From the NCBI GenBank assembly GCA_963804825.1, contig CAWDRV010000006.1, forward strand, positions 372,001 through 436,000: 64,000 bases of DNA. Direction: 5' to 3'. Source of the DNA: JBKQVT01 sp963804825. Its GTDB lineage: Bacteria > Planctomycetota > Planctomycetia > Pirellulales > Thermoguttaceae. The notes under the pieces are model-generated. The model saw nothing but the letters and a program-made list of their open reading frames with translations. It ran no database searches and was not told the origin of the DNA. Position 1 is the stretch's first letter; every line of letters begins with the position of its first letter. The translations under genes and the position numbers were made by a program. This document shows, one piece after another, positions 31,539 through 40,436 of the stretch.

Positions 31539-31594
31539 CCCGAAGCCAACAACCCAATCGCTCTCTGGGCAAATCGCTGCCGCGCACCCCGCGG

Positions 31595-32968
31595 CTACGC
31601 GGACGCGGCCGATGCGGCCACGGCGCCGCGCATCGCCGGCGCAGGGCGCGACGGCGCGGCCGTGTGCTCGATCTGGTCCAGCAGCATCTCGAGGATGCCG
31701 CTGATCTTCGCCTGCGAAAAACCGGTGACGCGATACGTCACTCCGATGGTCATTTCATCCCCCAGCGTGGTCGGCGCCAGGACCAGCGGCAGCATCGGGC
31801 CGGTCGGCGCGCCGCGGGTGCAACCGAGAATCCGGTCGCGGTTCTCTTCCAGCCACGGTTCGCGGAGCCGCACGTTCGAGATGCCGGCGGACATGGGCAG
31901 GGCCTTCCGCATGAAGTGCGGCCGCGTGCCCTCGCTCAAATGCGGCCAGATCGTGTTGGCGAACTTCATGCTGACCACGGAATCGAGGTAGCGTCGCTGC
32001 TGCTTGATCGGGCGGGTCATTTCGGCGATGCGGCGGGTCGTCTCGGCCAGGCTGGCCGTGGCGTCGTGGCCGTGGCGCACGACGTAATAGGCCAGGAACA
32101 TGCCGAACGTGCGGCCCAGGTCCCGCCGGGCGTCGGGCCGCGAATCGACGATGCTGCCCAACGACAACTCGCGGCTTCGGCCTCGTGAAGACCGCCGGGG
32201 GAGGAACTCGCCCAGGGCCCGGGCCAATGCCGCCAACAGGACGTCGTGGACCGTGGCACCGAGTTCGTGGGCGAACTGGCGCAACTGACCGACGGTGCCG
32301 GGCGCCGTGGAGAGCAATTGATAATCCACGGCCATGTGCGTGACGGAGGAGTAGGGCGGCTGCCAAGCCGAGCGGTTCCGCCGCCAACGCCGCACCGAAC
32401 GCGCCACGGCCATCGCCAGCCGGACGCCGCGCAACCGCCGGCCGAACGCCTCGCGATACGTCTCCGGATACAGCTCCAGCGGCTGGCGATTCTCCGCTAA
32501 CCCCAGTCCGCAATAGGACCCCAAAATGTGCCGGAGGAGGAGCCGAACAGCCACGCTGTCGGCGACCCAGTGATCGTAGGTCGTCGAGACGTAATGGGCC
32601 GCCTGCCCGGCGTCGATCACGCTGAACCGCCAGGGCCGGCACACAGGCCGGTCGAAGGGGCGATTCAATTCCCTCGCAACATGCTCGCCGAGGCGGCCCT
32701 CGGGGTCTTGTCCGCCGGGCAAAACTTGGATTTCGGCGTCGCCGTCCGCTTCGTGGCGATAGGAAAGGCCGTCGGGGTCCACGTGGACCATGCCCAGTCC
32801 GTTGCGCCAAGCGGCCTCACGGATGGCCTGGCAGAGCTTCTCCAGCCGCAAGGGACCCGCGATCTTGTAGGTGTGAACGGCGTTGTAGGGATGTAAGCCC
32901 GTCCATTGGTACATCAACCGTTGGAAGGCGTTCATCCGGCCGCACGGGCCGGGGGCTTTGCAGATCAT
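31595..32968 (-). CDS. Condensation-domain/CoA-dependent acyltransferase-like protein, stand-alone
   Basis: Intact 457-residue protein. A start at 32932 (MNAFQRLMYQWTG) is also possible and fits the usual N-terminus of the fold better. The active-site motif of the condensation/WS-DGAT superfamily (HHxxxDG) appears as YDHWVADSVAV, keeping the second His and the Asp. Later core motifs are LGATVHDVLLAALARAL, GSIVDSRPDARRDLG and PMSAGISNVRL. No carrier or adenylation domain is present and no NRPS gene is near. It probably transfers an acyl group onto an unknown acceptor such as a lipid or polyketide. The last 20 residues are Ala-rich and run into a repeat. Confidence 0.7.
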   Translation of the reverse strand: MICKAPGPCGRMNAFQRLMYQWTGLHPYNAVHTYKIAGPLRLEKLCQAIREAAWRNGLGMVHVDPDGLSYRHEADGDAEIQVLPGGQDPEGRLGEHVARELNRPFDRPVCRPWRFSVIDAGQAAHYVSTTYDHWVADSVAVRLLLRHILGSYCGLGLAENRQPLELYPETYREAFGRRLRGVRLAMAVARSVRRWRRNRSAWQPPYSSVTHMAVDYQLLSTAPGTVGQLRQFAHELGATVHDVLLAALARALGEFLPRRSSRGRSRELSLGSIVDSRPDARRDLGRTFGMFLAYYVVRHGHDATASLAETTRRIAEMTRPIKQQRRYLDSVVSMKFANTIWPHLSEGTRPHFMRKALPMSAGISNVRLREPWLEENRDRILGCTRGAPTGPMLPLVLAPTTLGDEMTIGVTYRVTGFSQAKISGILEMLLDQIEHTAAPSRPAPAMRGAVAASAASA

Positions 32969-33420
32969 GAGACCCTTCTTGGGTATTCGTCATGGCGATC
33001 GACCTCTTCTCGGACCGTTGCTTTTCGACGTGTTGCGGCCGCCATGCTGTCGTACCCAAGAACACGTGCCGCGACGTTGGATTTTCACCGGCCAGGCCGC
33101 CCTTGCGGCAGCCTGCCAGGAAAGGGGCTGCAACTCTCGTACCGGCATGGAACGAACCGAGGAATACGGCGATTTCACTCCCGGCGAGTTGCAAACGTGC
33201 CGAGTGCGGAGAATTTGCGACCCAGAAATCCAGACACACCATTCTGAAGAGGGCGGTGGTGAGAGGGGGCGGACGCGCGAAGGCGAGCAATTCCGTGACA
33301 AGTCACGGGATCGGCCCGTTGTATATCCTGGAAATGCCGTCATTAGTTCCAGTTTGAGAATAGACGACGGTGGTAGCTTGGCGCTCGGTTCGCCAGGGCC
33401 GGAGGAACCGGGTCACGGGA
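32969..33420. other. Intergenic region without a recognisable gene
   Basis: Open frames here are short or lack family features. A 16-base perfect palindrome, CCGTGACAAGTCACGG, lies at 33293-33308 and TATAT at about 33322. A regulatory role is possible but unsupported. Confidence 0.4.
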
Positions 33421-34576
33421 TTAGTTCCGGCCCGACTCCCGCGGATCGCCGCCGGCCTTGGTAATTAGGAACATGTAGGCGGACACGTCGATGTCCTTGT
33501 GCAGGCTCCAAACCGATCCGTCGGCCATCAAATGGTTGACGATCGTGGGATGGCCCGACGAGGGACCGTAGTTGGGCGTGTTGCTGGTGGGCGTCGTGGG
33601 CGGCCAATCCGCTTCTTCCGTGGGACTGGCGTTCGTTGCAAACGTCGGATAGGTGCCGGCGTCTGCCCCGGTGGGTGAAAAGTTGAAGGCCAAGAAGGTT
33701 CGGTAGGCCGTGTACGCGGGGGTGGGGTGCCACGCCTGCCCCGTCTCGGTCCAACCGCCAGTAAACCCCTGCGGCGCCCAATATGCCGGGCTGCCGCTTC
33801 CGGATTGGGTAAACTGGCCGATCGCGCCGGTGCCCTTCGTGGTGGGAAGTCCTACCAGGGTCACGTCGGTGCCGTAGGTCCAAACGCTCGAGGAGTTGTC
33901 CATCGTCTCGACGCAAAGGATCGTATGGGACGTTCCATCGGTAATATCTTGGATCCGGCAGCCCTTTCCGGGATACATGGCGCCGTCCGGGTGCATCTTG
34001 TAATCGCCGCCGGTGGGATATCTCGGGACCACGCTGTTGTCCGTCAAATGGTTTAAGCTCTCGATGTGCGTGGCCCCCATTCCCTTGTAATTGGTCACGG
34101 CATATTGGGGCGGGTTGTGCATTTTCTCGTCTTGGTACTTGCCGTTCGGATTGCTCGGGCAAATGAAACACGGGATCGAGGTTGCCCTGGCCGCGCTGGC
34201 GATAGCGCTGGACGTTGTTGGTGGTCGTATCGCCGCCGCCGGTTGGCCCGATTGGCCACTGGTGGTAGATGCCCTCCAATTCCAGGTACGGCAGGATCAT
34301 GACCAGGAAGCTCCAGCCGCCCACGGTGTGTTTGCCGCCTTTGCTTTCGGTTAGCACGTCCAACTGGCCGGAGCCTGGGAAGCGGTTGTTCATGTTGTGG
34401 AAGGTCGTCAGCGCGATGCCGATCTGCTTCATGTTGTTGGCGCAGGACATGCGGTGGGCCGTCTCGCGGCTGGTATTCAGCGTCACCGGAATCAGTGCTA
34501 TTAACACGCCGATGATGAGAATCACCACCAGCAGTTCAGCGCGGCTGAGCCCTCGTTTTCTAAGCTTTCCCTCCAT
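33421..34576 (-). CDS. DUF1559 prepilin-like protein (one frameshift)
   Basis: Start ATG 34576 (MEGKLRKRGLSRAELLVVI). A type IV prepilin-like N-terminus (RGLSRAELLVVILIIGV) has Glu at position 5 of the mature helix, followed by CANNMKQIGIALTTFHNMN, typical of DUF1559. A single-base change near 34190 splits it; the other frame resumes with CFICPSNPNGKYQDEKMHN. The C-terminus has the planctomycete H-X9-DG signature in GHPTIVNHLMADGSVW. DUF1559 proteins form a huge planctomycete-specific family of pseudopilin-like secreted proteins with unknown job, probably assembled by PilM-type systems like those in this window. No pilin operon is adjacent. Confidence 0.88.
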
Positions 34577-34626
34577 CGGACACCTCCCTTCGATATCAAA
34601 ACAAGGGGGCTACCAGAACCCCATCG

Positions 34627-34660
34627 CCCCTCACCCCGACCCTCTCCCGGAGGGAGAGGG
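34627..34660. repeat. CCCCTCACCCC / CCCTCTCCC-GGGAGAGGG repeat
   Basis: Perfect 9-bp stem CCCTCTCCC (34640-34648) and GGGAGAGGG (34652-34660) between the DUF1559 start and the polyprenyl synthase end. Third copy of this family in the window. Confidence 0.65.
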
Positions 34661-34672
34661 GACTATTTGGGT

Positions 34673-35677
34673 CTAATGCTGGCGGGCGACCACGAAGCGG
34701 GTCAGTTCCAGCATGGCGTCGCGGGCCGGCCCGGCCGGCGCCGCCGCCAATCCTTCCCGAGCGAGACGGCTGTACCCGTCGGCCTTCTGCCGCGCATAGG
34801 CGACGGCGTCGAAGCGCTCCAGCCACGGCCGCAAGGCATCGCGACGATGGTTGCCCGATCGGGAGAGCAACTGGACCACCTCGGAGCGTTCGGCGGCGTC
34901 GGCCTGTTGGAGGACGTGGATCAGCGGCAGGGTCGATTTCTGCTTTGCCAGGTCCGTGCCCAGCGACTTGCCGACCGTGGCCTCGTTGCCCAACACGTCC
35001 AGCAAGTCGTCGGCAATCTGGAAGGCGATGCCGAGCTGCAGGCCGTATTGGGCCAGCGTGTTTTCCAGGTCCGGGCTTGCCCCGGCATAATGCGCGCCCA
35101 GGCGGCAGCAACAAGCGATCAGGGCCGCCGTCTTGTCGGCAATGATGTCGAGGTAATCCTGCTCGGCCAGATCGTAGTTGCCCCGTCCGGCGACCTGGCG
35201 AAGTTCGCCCTCGCACATCGTGCGGGTGGCCTGGCCGATGGTCCGGCAGGCGAACGTGCCCTCGACCGAGCTGGCCAGGCAGATGGCGCGAGTGACGAGA
35301 TAATCGCCCAGCAGCACGCTGGTTTCGTTGTTCCAGCGGGAATTGACGGTGTCGAGGTGACGGCGCAACGTGGCTTCGTCGAGCACGTCGTCGTGGATGA
35401 GCGTGGCGGTATGGATCATCTCGACCGCGGCCGCCAGCACGAGGTGGTCGCGCCTGACCGGGCCCGCGACCCGCGCGGACAACAGGAGCAGGGCGGGCCG
35501 CAGCCGCTTGCCCCCCAGTCGGACCCCATATTTCACCAGCCGGTCGACGAAAGCGTGTTCGCTGGAGAGTTCCCGGGCGAGGATCTCCTCGACCTGATGA
35601 AGCTCCTGTTGGACGGGCGCATACAGGTCGCGCAGCGTTTGGGTGGCCTGGGGTGGCTGGCCGGCCGCATATTTCAT
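34673..35677 (-). CDS. Polyprenyl diphosphate synthase (IspB/HepT-like)
   Basis: Intact 334-residue trans-prenyltransferase. First aspartate-rich motif LIHDDVLDEA, second QIADDLLDVLG, and GGKRLRPALLLLSARV near residue 55 are all present. It condenses isopentenyl diphosphate onto farnesyl or geranylgeranyl diphosphate to make the long tail of menaquinone. The probable MqnD fragment at the window start fits menaquinone as the product. The bulky residues ahead of the first motif (VEMIHTATLIHDD) suggest a long-chain enzyme. Product length cannot be set from sequence. Confidence 0.92.
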   Translation of the reverse strand: MKYAAGQPPQATQTLRDLYAPVQQELHQVEEILARELSSEHAFVDRLVKYGVRLGGKRLRPALLLLSARVAGPVRRDHLVLAAAVEMIHTATLIHDDVLDEATLRRHLDTVNSRWNNETSVLLGDYLVTRAICLASSVEGTFACRTIGQATRTMCEGELRQVAGRGNYDLAEQDYLDIIADKTAALIACCCRLGAHYAGASPDLENTLAQYGLQLGIAFQIADDLLDVLGNEATVGKSLGTDLAKQKSTLPLIHVLQQADAAERSEVVQLLSRSGNHRRDALRPWLERFDAVAYARQKADGYSRLAREGLAAAPAGPARDAMLELTRFVVARQH

Positions 35678-35964
35678 CAGCGCAGTCCTCGCGATGGACG
35701 CCGGGGGTAGCTAGATTCTAACGTTCCCTGGTGATTCGTCGAGGGGGCCGCGGCGGGGGGCAATTCTGGAGTGGGGGTTGGTGCACTCCTTGCAGGCTGG
35801 CATGGCGGGGGGCGAGCACCGCGTGGTTCCCGCGTGGTCACCGCGTGGCCGTTGCGCGGTCAAGAAAAAATTATCCGTCGCGGGGGTCTATCCGCGACGG
35901 GTTGGGTGAATTCGGCGAATCGGATTTATGAGCAACGCGAGGACGCCCCCCGAGGGGCCCGACC
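35678..35964. other. Intergenic region
   Basis: 287 bases between the polyprenyl synthase start and the end of the HTH-receiver gene. It contains an unresolved GTGGTTCCCGCGTGGTCACCGCGTGGCC stretch with three CGTGG words near 35820-35850, possibly a small direct repeat. No gene is seen. Confidence 0.4.
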
Positions 35965-36537
35965 TCAAACGAGTTCCTTCTTCGCGCCGATCAAGGTCCG
36001 CAGGCGCTCGGCCAGCAGGGCGGCGTCGAACGGCTTCTTGAACGTCTCGTTGATGCTCGAACGGTCGAAGCTGGTCGAGCTGCCGTCGTCGGGCAACAGG
36101 GCGATCAGAATCACCTCGGCGAATTCGCTGTTGCGGCGAAGATTCTGGCAGATCTGCAGGGCTTCGGTCCGGCCGATCGAGAAATCCACGATAATGCAGT
36201 CGGGATGGAAACTTTCCGCTTGGATTCCGGCGTCGAATCCGCTGGCGGCCACCGCGACCTTGAACGAACGTTCCAGGGGCAATTCGCGTTTGACGTTTTC
36301 GATCAAGACCTGGTCCTGGGCTACAATGAGCACCTTGGCCATGGCCTCGTCTTCCAAGTCGCCCAAAGGCATGCCGTGCTCTTTGAGGAACTTGATCAGA
36401 TATTCCCGGGGAATCCGCCGGTCTTGCGAGCCGGGAATCCGATAGCCACGCAATCGTCCCGAGTCGAACCACTTGCTGACGGTGCGCGGGGCCACCTTAC
36501 ATATCTTGGCGACCTGACCTGTTGTGAAGACCTTCAT
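35965..36537 (-). CDS. DNA-binding receiver protein: N-terminal excisionase-like HTH plus C-terminal REC domain
   Basis: Start ATG 36537 (MKVFTTGQVAKICKVAPRT). Residues 1-50 form an excisionase/MerR-like winged helix (TGQVAKICKVAPRTVSKWF, SGRLRGYRIPGSQDRRIPRE). Residues about 68-185 are a response-regulator fold (AKVLIVAQDQVLIENVKREL) with the phospho-Asp probably in CIIVDFSIGRTEAL and the Lys in NETFKKPFDAALL. The usual acidic pair after the first strand is AQDQ, so only one Asp is clear and metal binding may be altered. Domain order is the reverse of most response regulators. No kinase is adjacent. Confidence 0.82.
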   Translation of the reverse strand: MKVFTTGQVAKICKVAPRTVSKWFDSGRLRGYRIPGSQDRRIPREYLIKFLKEHGMPLGDLEDEAMAKVLIVAQDQVLIENVKRELPLERSFKVAVAASGFDAGIQAESFHPDCIIVDFSIGRTEALQICQNLRRNSEFAEVILIALLPDDGSSTSFDRSSINETFKKPFDAALLAERLRTLIGAKKELV

Positions 36538-37338
36538 CGCAGGCTCTCCGATATTGCTACGCGTTGGTTTGGTTATGTTTCGACGGCGACGCAACGCCGC
36601 CGCGAAACTTCATCGCCCCTTGCCTGCGGAACTACGCCCGTTCTTGCTCCCTCACACTGGCACTAGGCGCCAGCCGAGCGGTCCGCAGGCATCTGGGTCG
36701 GGGCCATCCGTAATTCGCTTGATCTGGCTGTGGCTCAGCTCCTTCTGACCCCCCGCCGTACTAACTACATCGGCAACCTTGGTATCCGGAAGCCAGAGAA
36801 AATCCGTAAAATAGAGAAGCTTGGTTCCAACCACCCCATTACGAATCTCTCCGACTCCACACAGAATCATCCGGCGAACTACAGGTGGAAGGGGTGGGAC
36901 GAGCGGACGATCCGTCTTGGAGAGTCAACAAGGCGAATCGTCAAGGCATGGCCTTCAAGGCAGGTTCCCCCCTGCGGCCCGCTCCCTGGCAGAATCCCCG
37001 AAGGGCTGCTGCCTGAGCGAGAGCTTTCCGAAGATTTACTTCGCCCTGCGTGAGGGGTGGACTTTAGAAACTTTCTCCAGTCGTAACGACTAAGACAGTT
37101 CTGCGGGCTGCAACGAACCTGCCGGCGCGGAAAACCCGACGGCTTTTGTCAATGTAACCTGTTGTGCCGGCAAGGATTAGAATGCACGAATCCGCCGAGC
37201 CTGCCGGTTGTAGCGAAGAAAACGAAAAAACCAAGAATCGCCCGCGCCCGAAGAATGTTATCCGCCGATGGTCAAGCGACCACGGAAGGAATCTATCCGC
37301 GGATGACAATCTGCGCAATCTGCGGGAGAAAGCCTTGC
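36538..37338. other. Long intergenic region without a supported gene
   Basis: About 800 bases. The open frames (for example 36652-36870 minus) are short and match no family I know. Bases 37295-37325 hold paired words (AATCTGCGCAATCTGCGG, ATCCGCGGAT). It may be decayed DNA or untranslated regions of the divergent flanking genes. Confidence 0.4.
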
Positions 37339-38256
37339 TCACCGACGCTGCCGGGACGCCGCGATCAGGCCGGCCGCCCCTTGGGCCAGCAAGTCGTCGG
37401 CCACACGGCGGCCGAGCTGCTCCGCGTCGGCTGGCCGGGCGGCCCGGGTGGCCTCGATCCTTTGCACCCCGTCGGGACTGAGCACCCGGCCGGTCAATAG
37501 GAGTTGGTCGCGGTCCGTGCGTGCCCAGGCGGCTATGGGGGCGAGGCATCCGCCCCGGAGCGCGGCCAGCATGGCCCGTTCGGCCGACACCGCGGCCCGG
37601 CTGTCCGCATCCTCCAGCGATTGCACGAGTTGCAACGTCGGCCGGTCGTCGCCGCGGACCTCCAGCCCCAGGGCGCCCTGGCCGACGGCCGGCAGCATGA
37701 TCGACATGGGCAGCCGCTCGGCGATCCGGTCGGACAGGCCGAGCCGTTTCAGGCCGGCTTCGGCCAGGACCACCGCGTCACACTGGCCGGCGTGGAGTTT
37801 GCGGAGCCGGGTATCGACGTTGCCGCGGATGTCGCGGATTTGCAGGTCGGGCCGCACGTGGAGCAGTTGCGCCCGGCGGCGGAGGCTGCCGGTCCCCACC
37901 GCCGCGCCGGGCGGCAGAAGGTCGAGCCCCGGGTATTCCTCCGACAGGAGGGCATCGGCGACCGCGGCCCGCTTGGGAACGGCCGCCAGACAAAGCCCCG
38001 CCGCCATGTCGGTCGGCAGGTCCTTCAAGCTATGGACGGCCAGGTCGATGCGGCCGGCCAGCAGCTCGCGCTGGATCTCCTTGGTGAACACGCCCTGGCC
38101 GCCGATCGCGCCGATGGGCGATTGCTGCCGGTCGCCGGCGGTCGTCACCGGCGTCAGTTCGACCTCGACCCCCATGGCCCGCAACTGCGCGGCCACCCAT
38201 TGTGCCTGCCATTGGGCCAGCGGGCTCGCTCGGGTGCCAAGGCGGATCAACGACAT
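37339..38256 (-). CDS. hemC: Porphobilinogen deaminase (hydroxymethylbilane synthase)
   Basis: Intact 305-residue enzyme. It joins four porphobilinogen molecules to hydroxymethylbilane in haem synthesis. Visible: LGTRASPLAQWQAQWVA, GQGVFTKEIQRELLAG, the substrate-binding VHSLKDLPTDMA, GTGSLRRRAQLLHVRP, RGNVDTRLRKLHAGQ, LPAVGQGALGLEVR and the dipyrromethane-carrying Cys in LRGGCLAPIAAW. The start is ATG 38256. Stands alone between repeat-rich DNA, with no other hem gene in the window. Confidence 0.97.
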   Translation of the reverse strand: MSLIRLGTRASPLAQWQAQWVAAQLRAMGVEVELTPVTTAGDRQQSPIGAIGGQGVFTKEIQRELLAGRIDLAVHSLKDLPTDMAAGLCLAAVPKRAAVADALLSEEYPGLDLLPPGAAVGTGSLRRRAQLLHVRPDLQIRDIRGNVDTRLRKLHAGQCDAVVLAEAGLKRLGLSDRIAERLPMSIMLPAVGQGALGLEVRGDDRPTLQLVQSLEDADSRAAVSAERAMLAALRGGCLAPIAAWARTDRDQLLLTGRVLSPDGVQRIEATRAARPADAEQLGRRVADDLLAQGAAGLIAASRQRR

Positions 38257-38292
38257 CGGGTCCTCATGCGGGCGTGTGCCACAGCAGGGTTA

Positions 38293-38370
38293 GGGTCGGC
38301 AATGGAATAGCTGTCGCACCTCCCAAGGGGACAGTCCCATTTTCGTCGGACGAAAATCGGGACAGTCCCC
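38293..38370. repeat. 78-bp dispersed repeat, copy 1 (GGGGACAGTCCC-ATTTTCGTC hairpin)
   Basis: Matches 40272-40349 at about 71 of 78 positions by eye. Core ATTTTCGTC-G-GACGAAAAT forms a perfect 9-bp stem flanked by GGGGACAGTCCC and GGGACAGTCCCC. It lies between hemC and the DUF502 gene. Confidence 0.8.
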
Positions 38371-38391
38371 CACGTATTTCTTCGCCAATTC

Positions 38392-39288
38392 TTAGCCGGG
38401 CGGGCTGGCTTCCAATCGCTTCAAATCCCCGGCGGGAATGACCAGGCCGCAACTGACGATGAACTGGATCGCCTCGTCGATCGTCATTTGCAGATCGACG
38501 ACCTCGGACTTCCGCACGGTCAGCGCGTAGCCGGTCATCGGCATGGGCGACGTGGGAATGAACACGCCGACCAGCGGCTCGTCGACGGTGGCGCGAATGG
38601 CTTGGAAACCCTCGCTGGTGACGAACGCGATGCTCCACATGCCCGTCCGAGGATACTCGACGGCCACGACCCGGTTGAACTTCATCGGCTGTTCGCTGAA
38701 GAAGAAGTCGGTCACCTGCTTCGCGGCGGAATAGACGCTGCGGACCAGCGGCAGGCGATGGATGGCCCCTTCGAAGCGGCCCCAGAAGAAGCTGCCGATG
38801 CCGGCCGCCATGAACTTGCCCAACAAATAGAGAAAGAGGATGAAAACAAGGAGGAAAAAGGGAATGGCATAGTAGGGACGCAAATAGGTCAGTTCCACGT
38901 AGCGGCGGTAGACCTCTTTGCCGTCCTTGGGCAGCGGCTCGCCCTCGGCATTCTGCTCCACGCGGTCGCAGACCTGTTTCGGCACGAAGCTGCCGTGGTC
39001 GAGGCGGTAGTAGACGCGGCCGTCCAGCGTGGCGGTCCGATCCCCACGGCCGGCCGTCGGCAAGTCTTGGCGGATGTCGGCCAAGAGCCAGACCAACGCC
39101 TCGCGGGCCCCTTTGTTGACCGGCCCCAGCACGTATTGTTGCGTGGCGCCAATGACCCAGAGGAGAATCACCACGGTCAGCAACGGCGGAAACAGCGCCG
39201 CCAGTCCCTGGAGCACCGCGGCGCGGAAGTGGCGGGCGCGTGGAGCGGGCTTCGGCGTCGTGTCGGGACCAGGGGGTTTCATAGACAT
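38392..39288 (-). CDS. DUF502 family membrane protein
   Basis: Intact 298-residue protein. Two membrane helices (LQGLAALFPPLLTVVILLWV and AIPFFLLVFILFLYLLGKFM) flank an extracytoplasmic insert of about 90 residues, longer than in most DUF502 members. The conserved block follows: LVRSVYSAAKQVTDFFFSEQ, VAVEYPRTGMWSIAFVTSE, VGVFIPTSPMPMTGYAL and VVDLQMTIDEAIQFIVSCGL. Function of the family is not established. Nothing in the neighbourhood suggests a pathway. Confidence 0.9.
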   Translation of the reverse strand: MSMKPPGPDTTPKPAPRARHFRAAVLQGLAALFPPLLTVVILLWVIGATQQYVLGPVNKGAREALVWLLADIRQDLPTAGRGDRTATLDGRVYYRLDHGSFVPKQVCDRVEQNAEGEPLPKDGKEVYRRYVELTYLRPYYAIPFFLLVFILFLYLLGKFMAAGIGSFFWGRFEGAIHRLPLVRSVYSAAKQVTDFFFSEQPMKFNRVVAVEYPRTGMWSIAFVTSEGFQAIRATVDEPLVGVFIPTSPMPMTGYALTVRKSEVVDLQMTIDEAIQFIVSCGLVIPAGDLKRLEASPPG

Positions 39289-39337
39289 TAATCTATATTG
39301 TGCGAGGGCTGAACGGGATTCCGGTTCTGCGTGGTTC

Positions 39338-39353
39338 TGCGAAACCGCAAGCG
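39338..39353 (+). repeat. CTGCGAAACCGCAAGCG word
   Basis: A 16-17-base word containing the palindrome TGCG-AAAC-CGCA, repeated exactly at 60248-60264 and in complement at 3102-3118, always in intergenic DNA. Confidence 0.5.
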
Positions 39354-39402
39354 TGCCGCCGACCGCCTCTGCTTCCCGATCCCGCGAGATAAACCCAGCC
39401 CG

Positions 39403-40212
39403 TCAAAACCATCGTGATCCTTCGGCCCTGGCCAGCACCGCGGCGGCCACGACCGTCGCGCCGGAGTCCTTCAACACGGCGGCCGCCTCGCTGCAGGTGG
39501 CGCCGGTCGTTAGGATATCATCTACCAGGAGGACACGCGAGTCCCGCACCCGGCCGCACTGACGCCGACGGACGCGAAATGCCCCGCGGACGTTGCGAAA
39601 ACGGTCCGGTGGCGATAAGTCTTTTTGCGGCAACGTATTGCGCGTGCGGATCAACAATCCCGAAACGACCGGAACCCGCAGACGCTTCCCCAGACAGCCT
39701 GCCAGCAGCTCGGGACTATTGACGCCGCGGTGGAAACGCCGGGTCCAGTGCATCGGGATCGGGACGACCAGGTCCGGCCGAAAATCGAGCAATTCCCGCT
39801 CTCGCCGGCGGGCCAGCAAGTATCCCAAGGCCAGGGAAATGCTTTCATGGCGGGATCGCTTGGTCTTCAAGACCGCGTTGCGCAAGGCTCCACTGTAGGA
39901 ACCCAGGGGAATGACCCCCTGGAAGTGCAGTTCAACCCTTGAACAGGCCGGACAGCCTTCCGGCGCCGTGGCCCAGTCGGCCCCCTCCAACGCCCCGCAA
40001 CGCTGGCAGCCGGGCCAGGTTTCCGGTCCCAGGACCGTGCAGCAGGGGGTGCAAAGCAGGGGTTCACCGTGTTTGGGCGGCAATTCCACGTCGCAATGGA
40101 GACACCGCGGGGGGCAGAGCAAATCCATCCCCTGACGGCCAAGATTCGTCACCATTCGACCCAGTCGTTCCGTCCATCGCCCAACGAAGGCATCCTTGCA
40201 CCACGATTTCAT
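39403..40212 (-). CDS. comF: ComF-family phosphoribosyltransferase-like protein
   Basis: 269 residues from ATG 40212 (MKSWCKDAFVGRW); upstream in-frame codons look non-coding. N-terminal double zinc finger with Cys pairs in LLCPPRCLHCD, CTPCC, GCQRCGALE and GCPACSR. The C-terminal half is a type I phosphoribosyltransferase fold with PIPMHWTRRFHRGVN and the PRPP loop VLLVDDILTTGATCSEAA. ComF is needed for natural transformation in several bacteria, acting with the DNA-uptake machinery. Its exact reaction is unsettled. No other com genes are visible here. Confidence 0.92.
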   Translation of the reverse strand: MKSWCKDAFVGRWTERLGRMVTNLGRQGMDLLCPPRCLHCDVELPPKHGEPLLCTPCCTVLGPETWPGCQRCGALEGADWATAPEGCPACSRVELHFQGVIPLGSYSGALRNAVLKTKRSRHESISLALGYLLARRRERELLDFRPDLVVPIPMHWTRRFHRGVNSPELLAGCLGKRLRVPVVSGLLIRTRNTLPQKDLSPPDRFRNVRGAFRVRRRQCGRVRDSRVLLVDDILTTGATCSEAAAVLKDSGATVVAAAVLARAEGSRWF

Positions 40213-40271
40213 GCCTCTGATTGTCACCGCCCGGTGGGACCAAGGCAAGTAGCCGGACGCCCTTGACGTAA

Positions 40272-40349
40272 GGATCGGCAAAGGAATAACTGTGGCACGT
40301 CCGAAGGGGACAGTCCCATTTTCGTCGGACGAAAATTGGGACAGTCCCC
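40272..40349. repeat. 78-bp dispersed repeat, copy 2
   Basis: Sister of 38293-38370 in the same orientation, between comF and the divergent aminotransferase. The stem ATTTTCGTC / GACGAAAAT is intact. Confidence 0.8.
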
Positions 40350-40436
40350 GGGAACGGTTACCCTTGACTTGGAGTCCCCGATTACCCTAAGCTGCCCCCC
40401 AGAAATTCGCCCAGTTTGCGTGGAACGAGGAAAAAG

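Noticed and set aside
36652..36870. 72-codon minus-strand open frame in the 36538-37338 gap
   Set aside because: No ribosome binding site or family match, and its hydrophobic part is short. Not supported as a gene.
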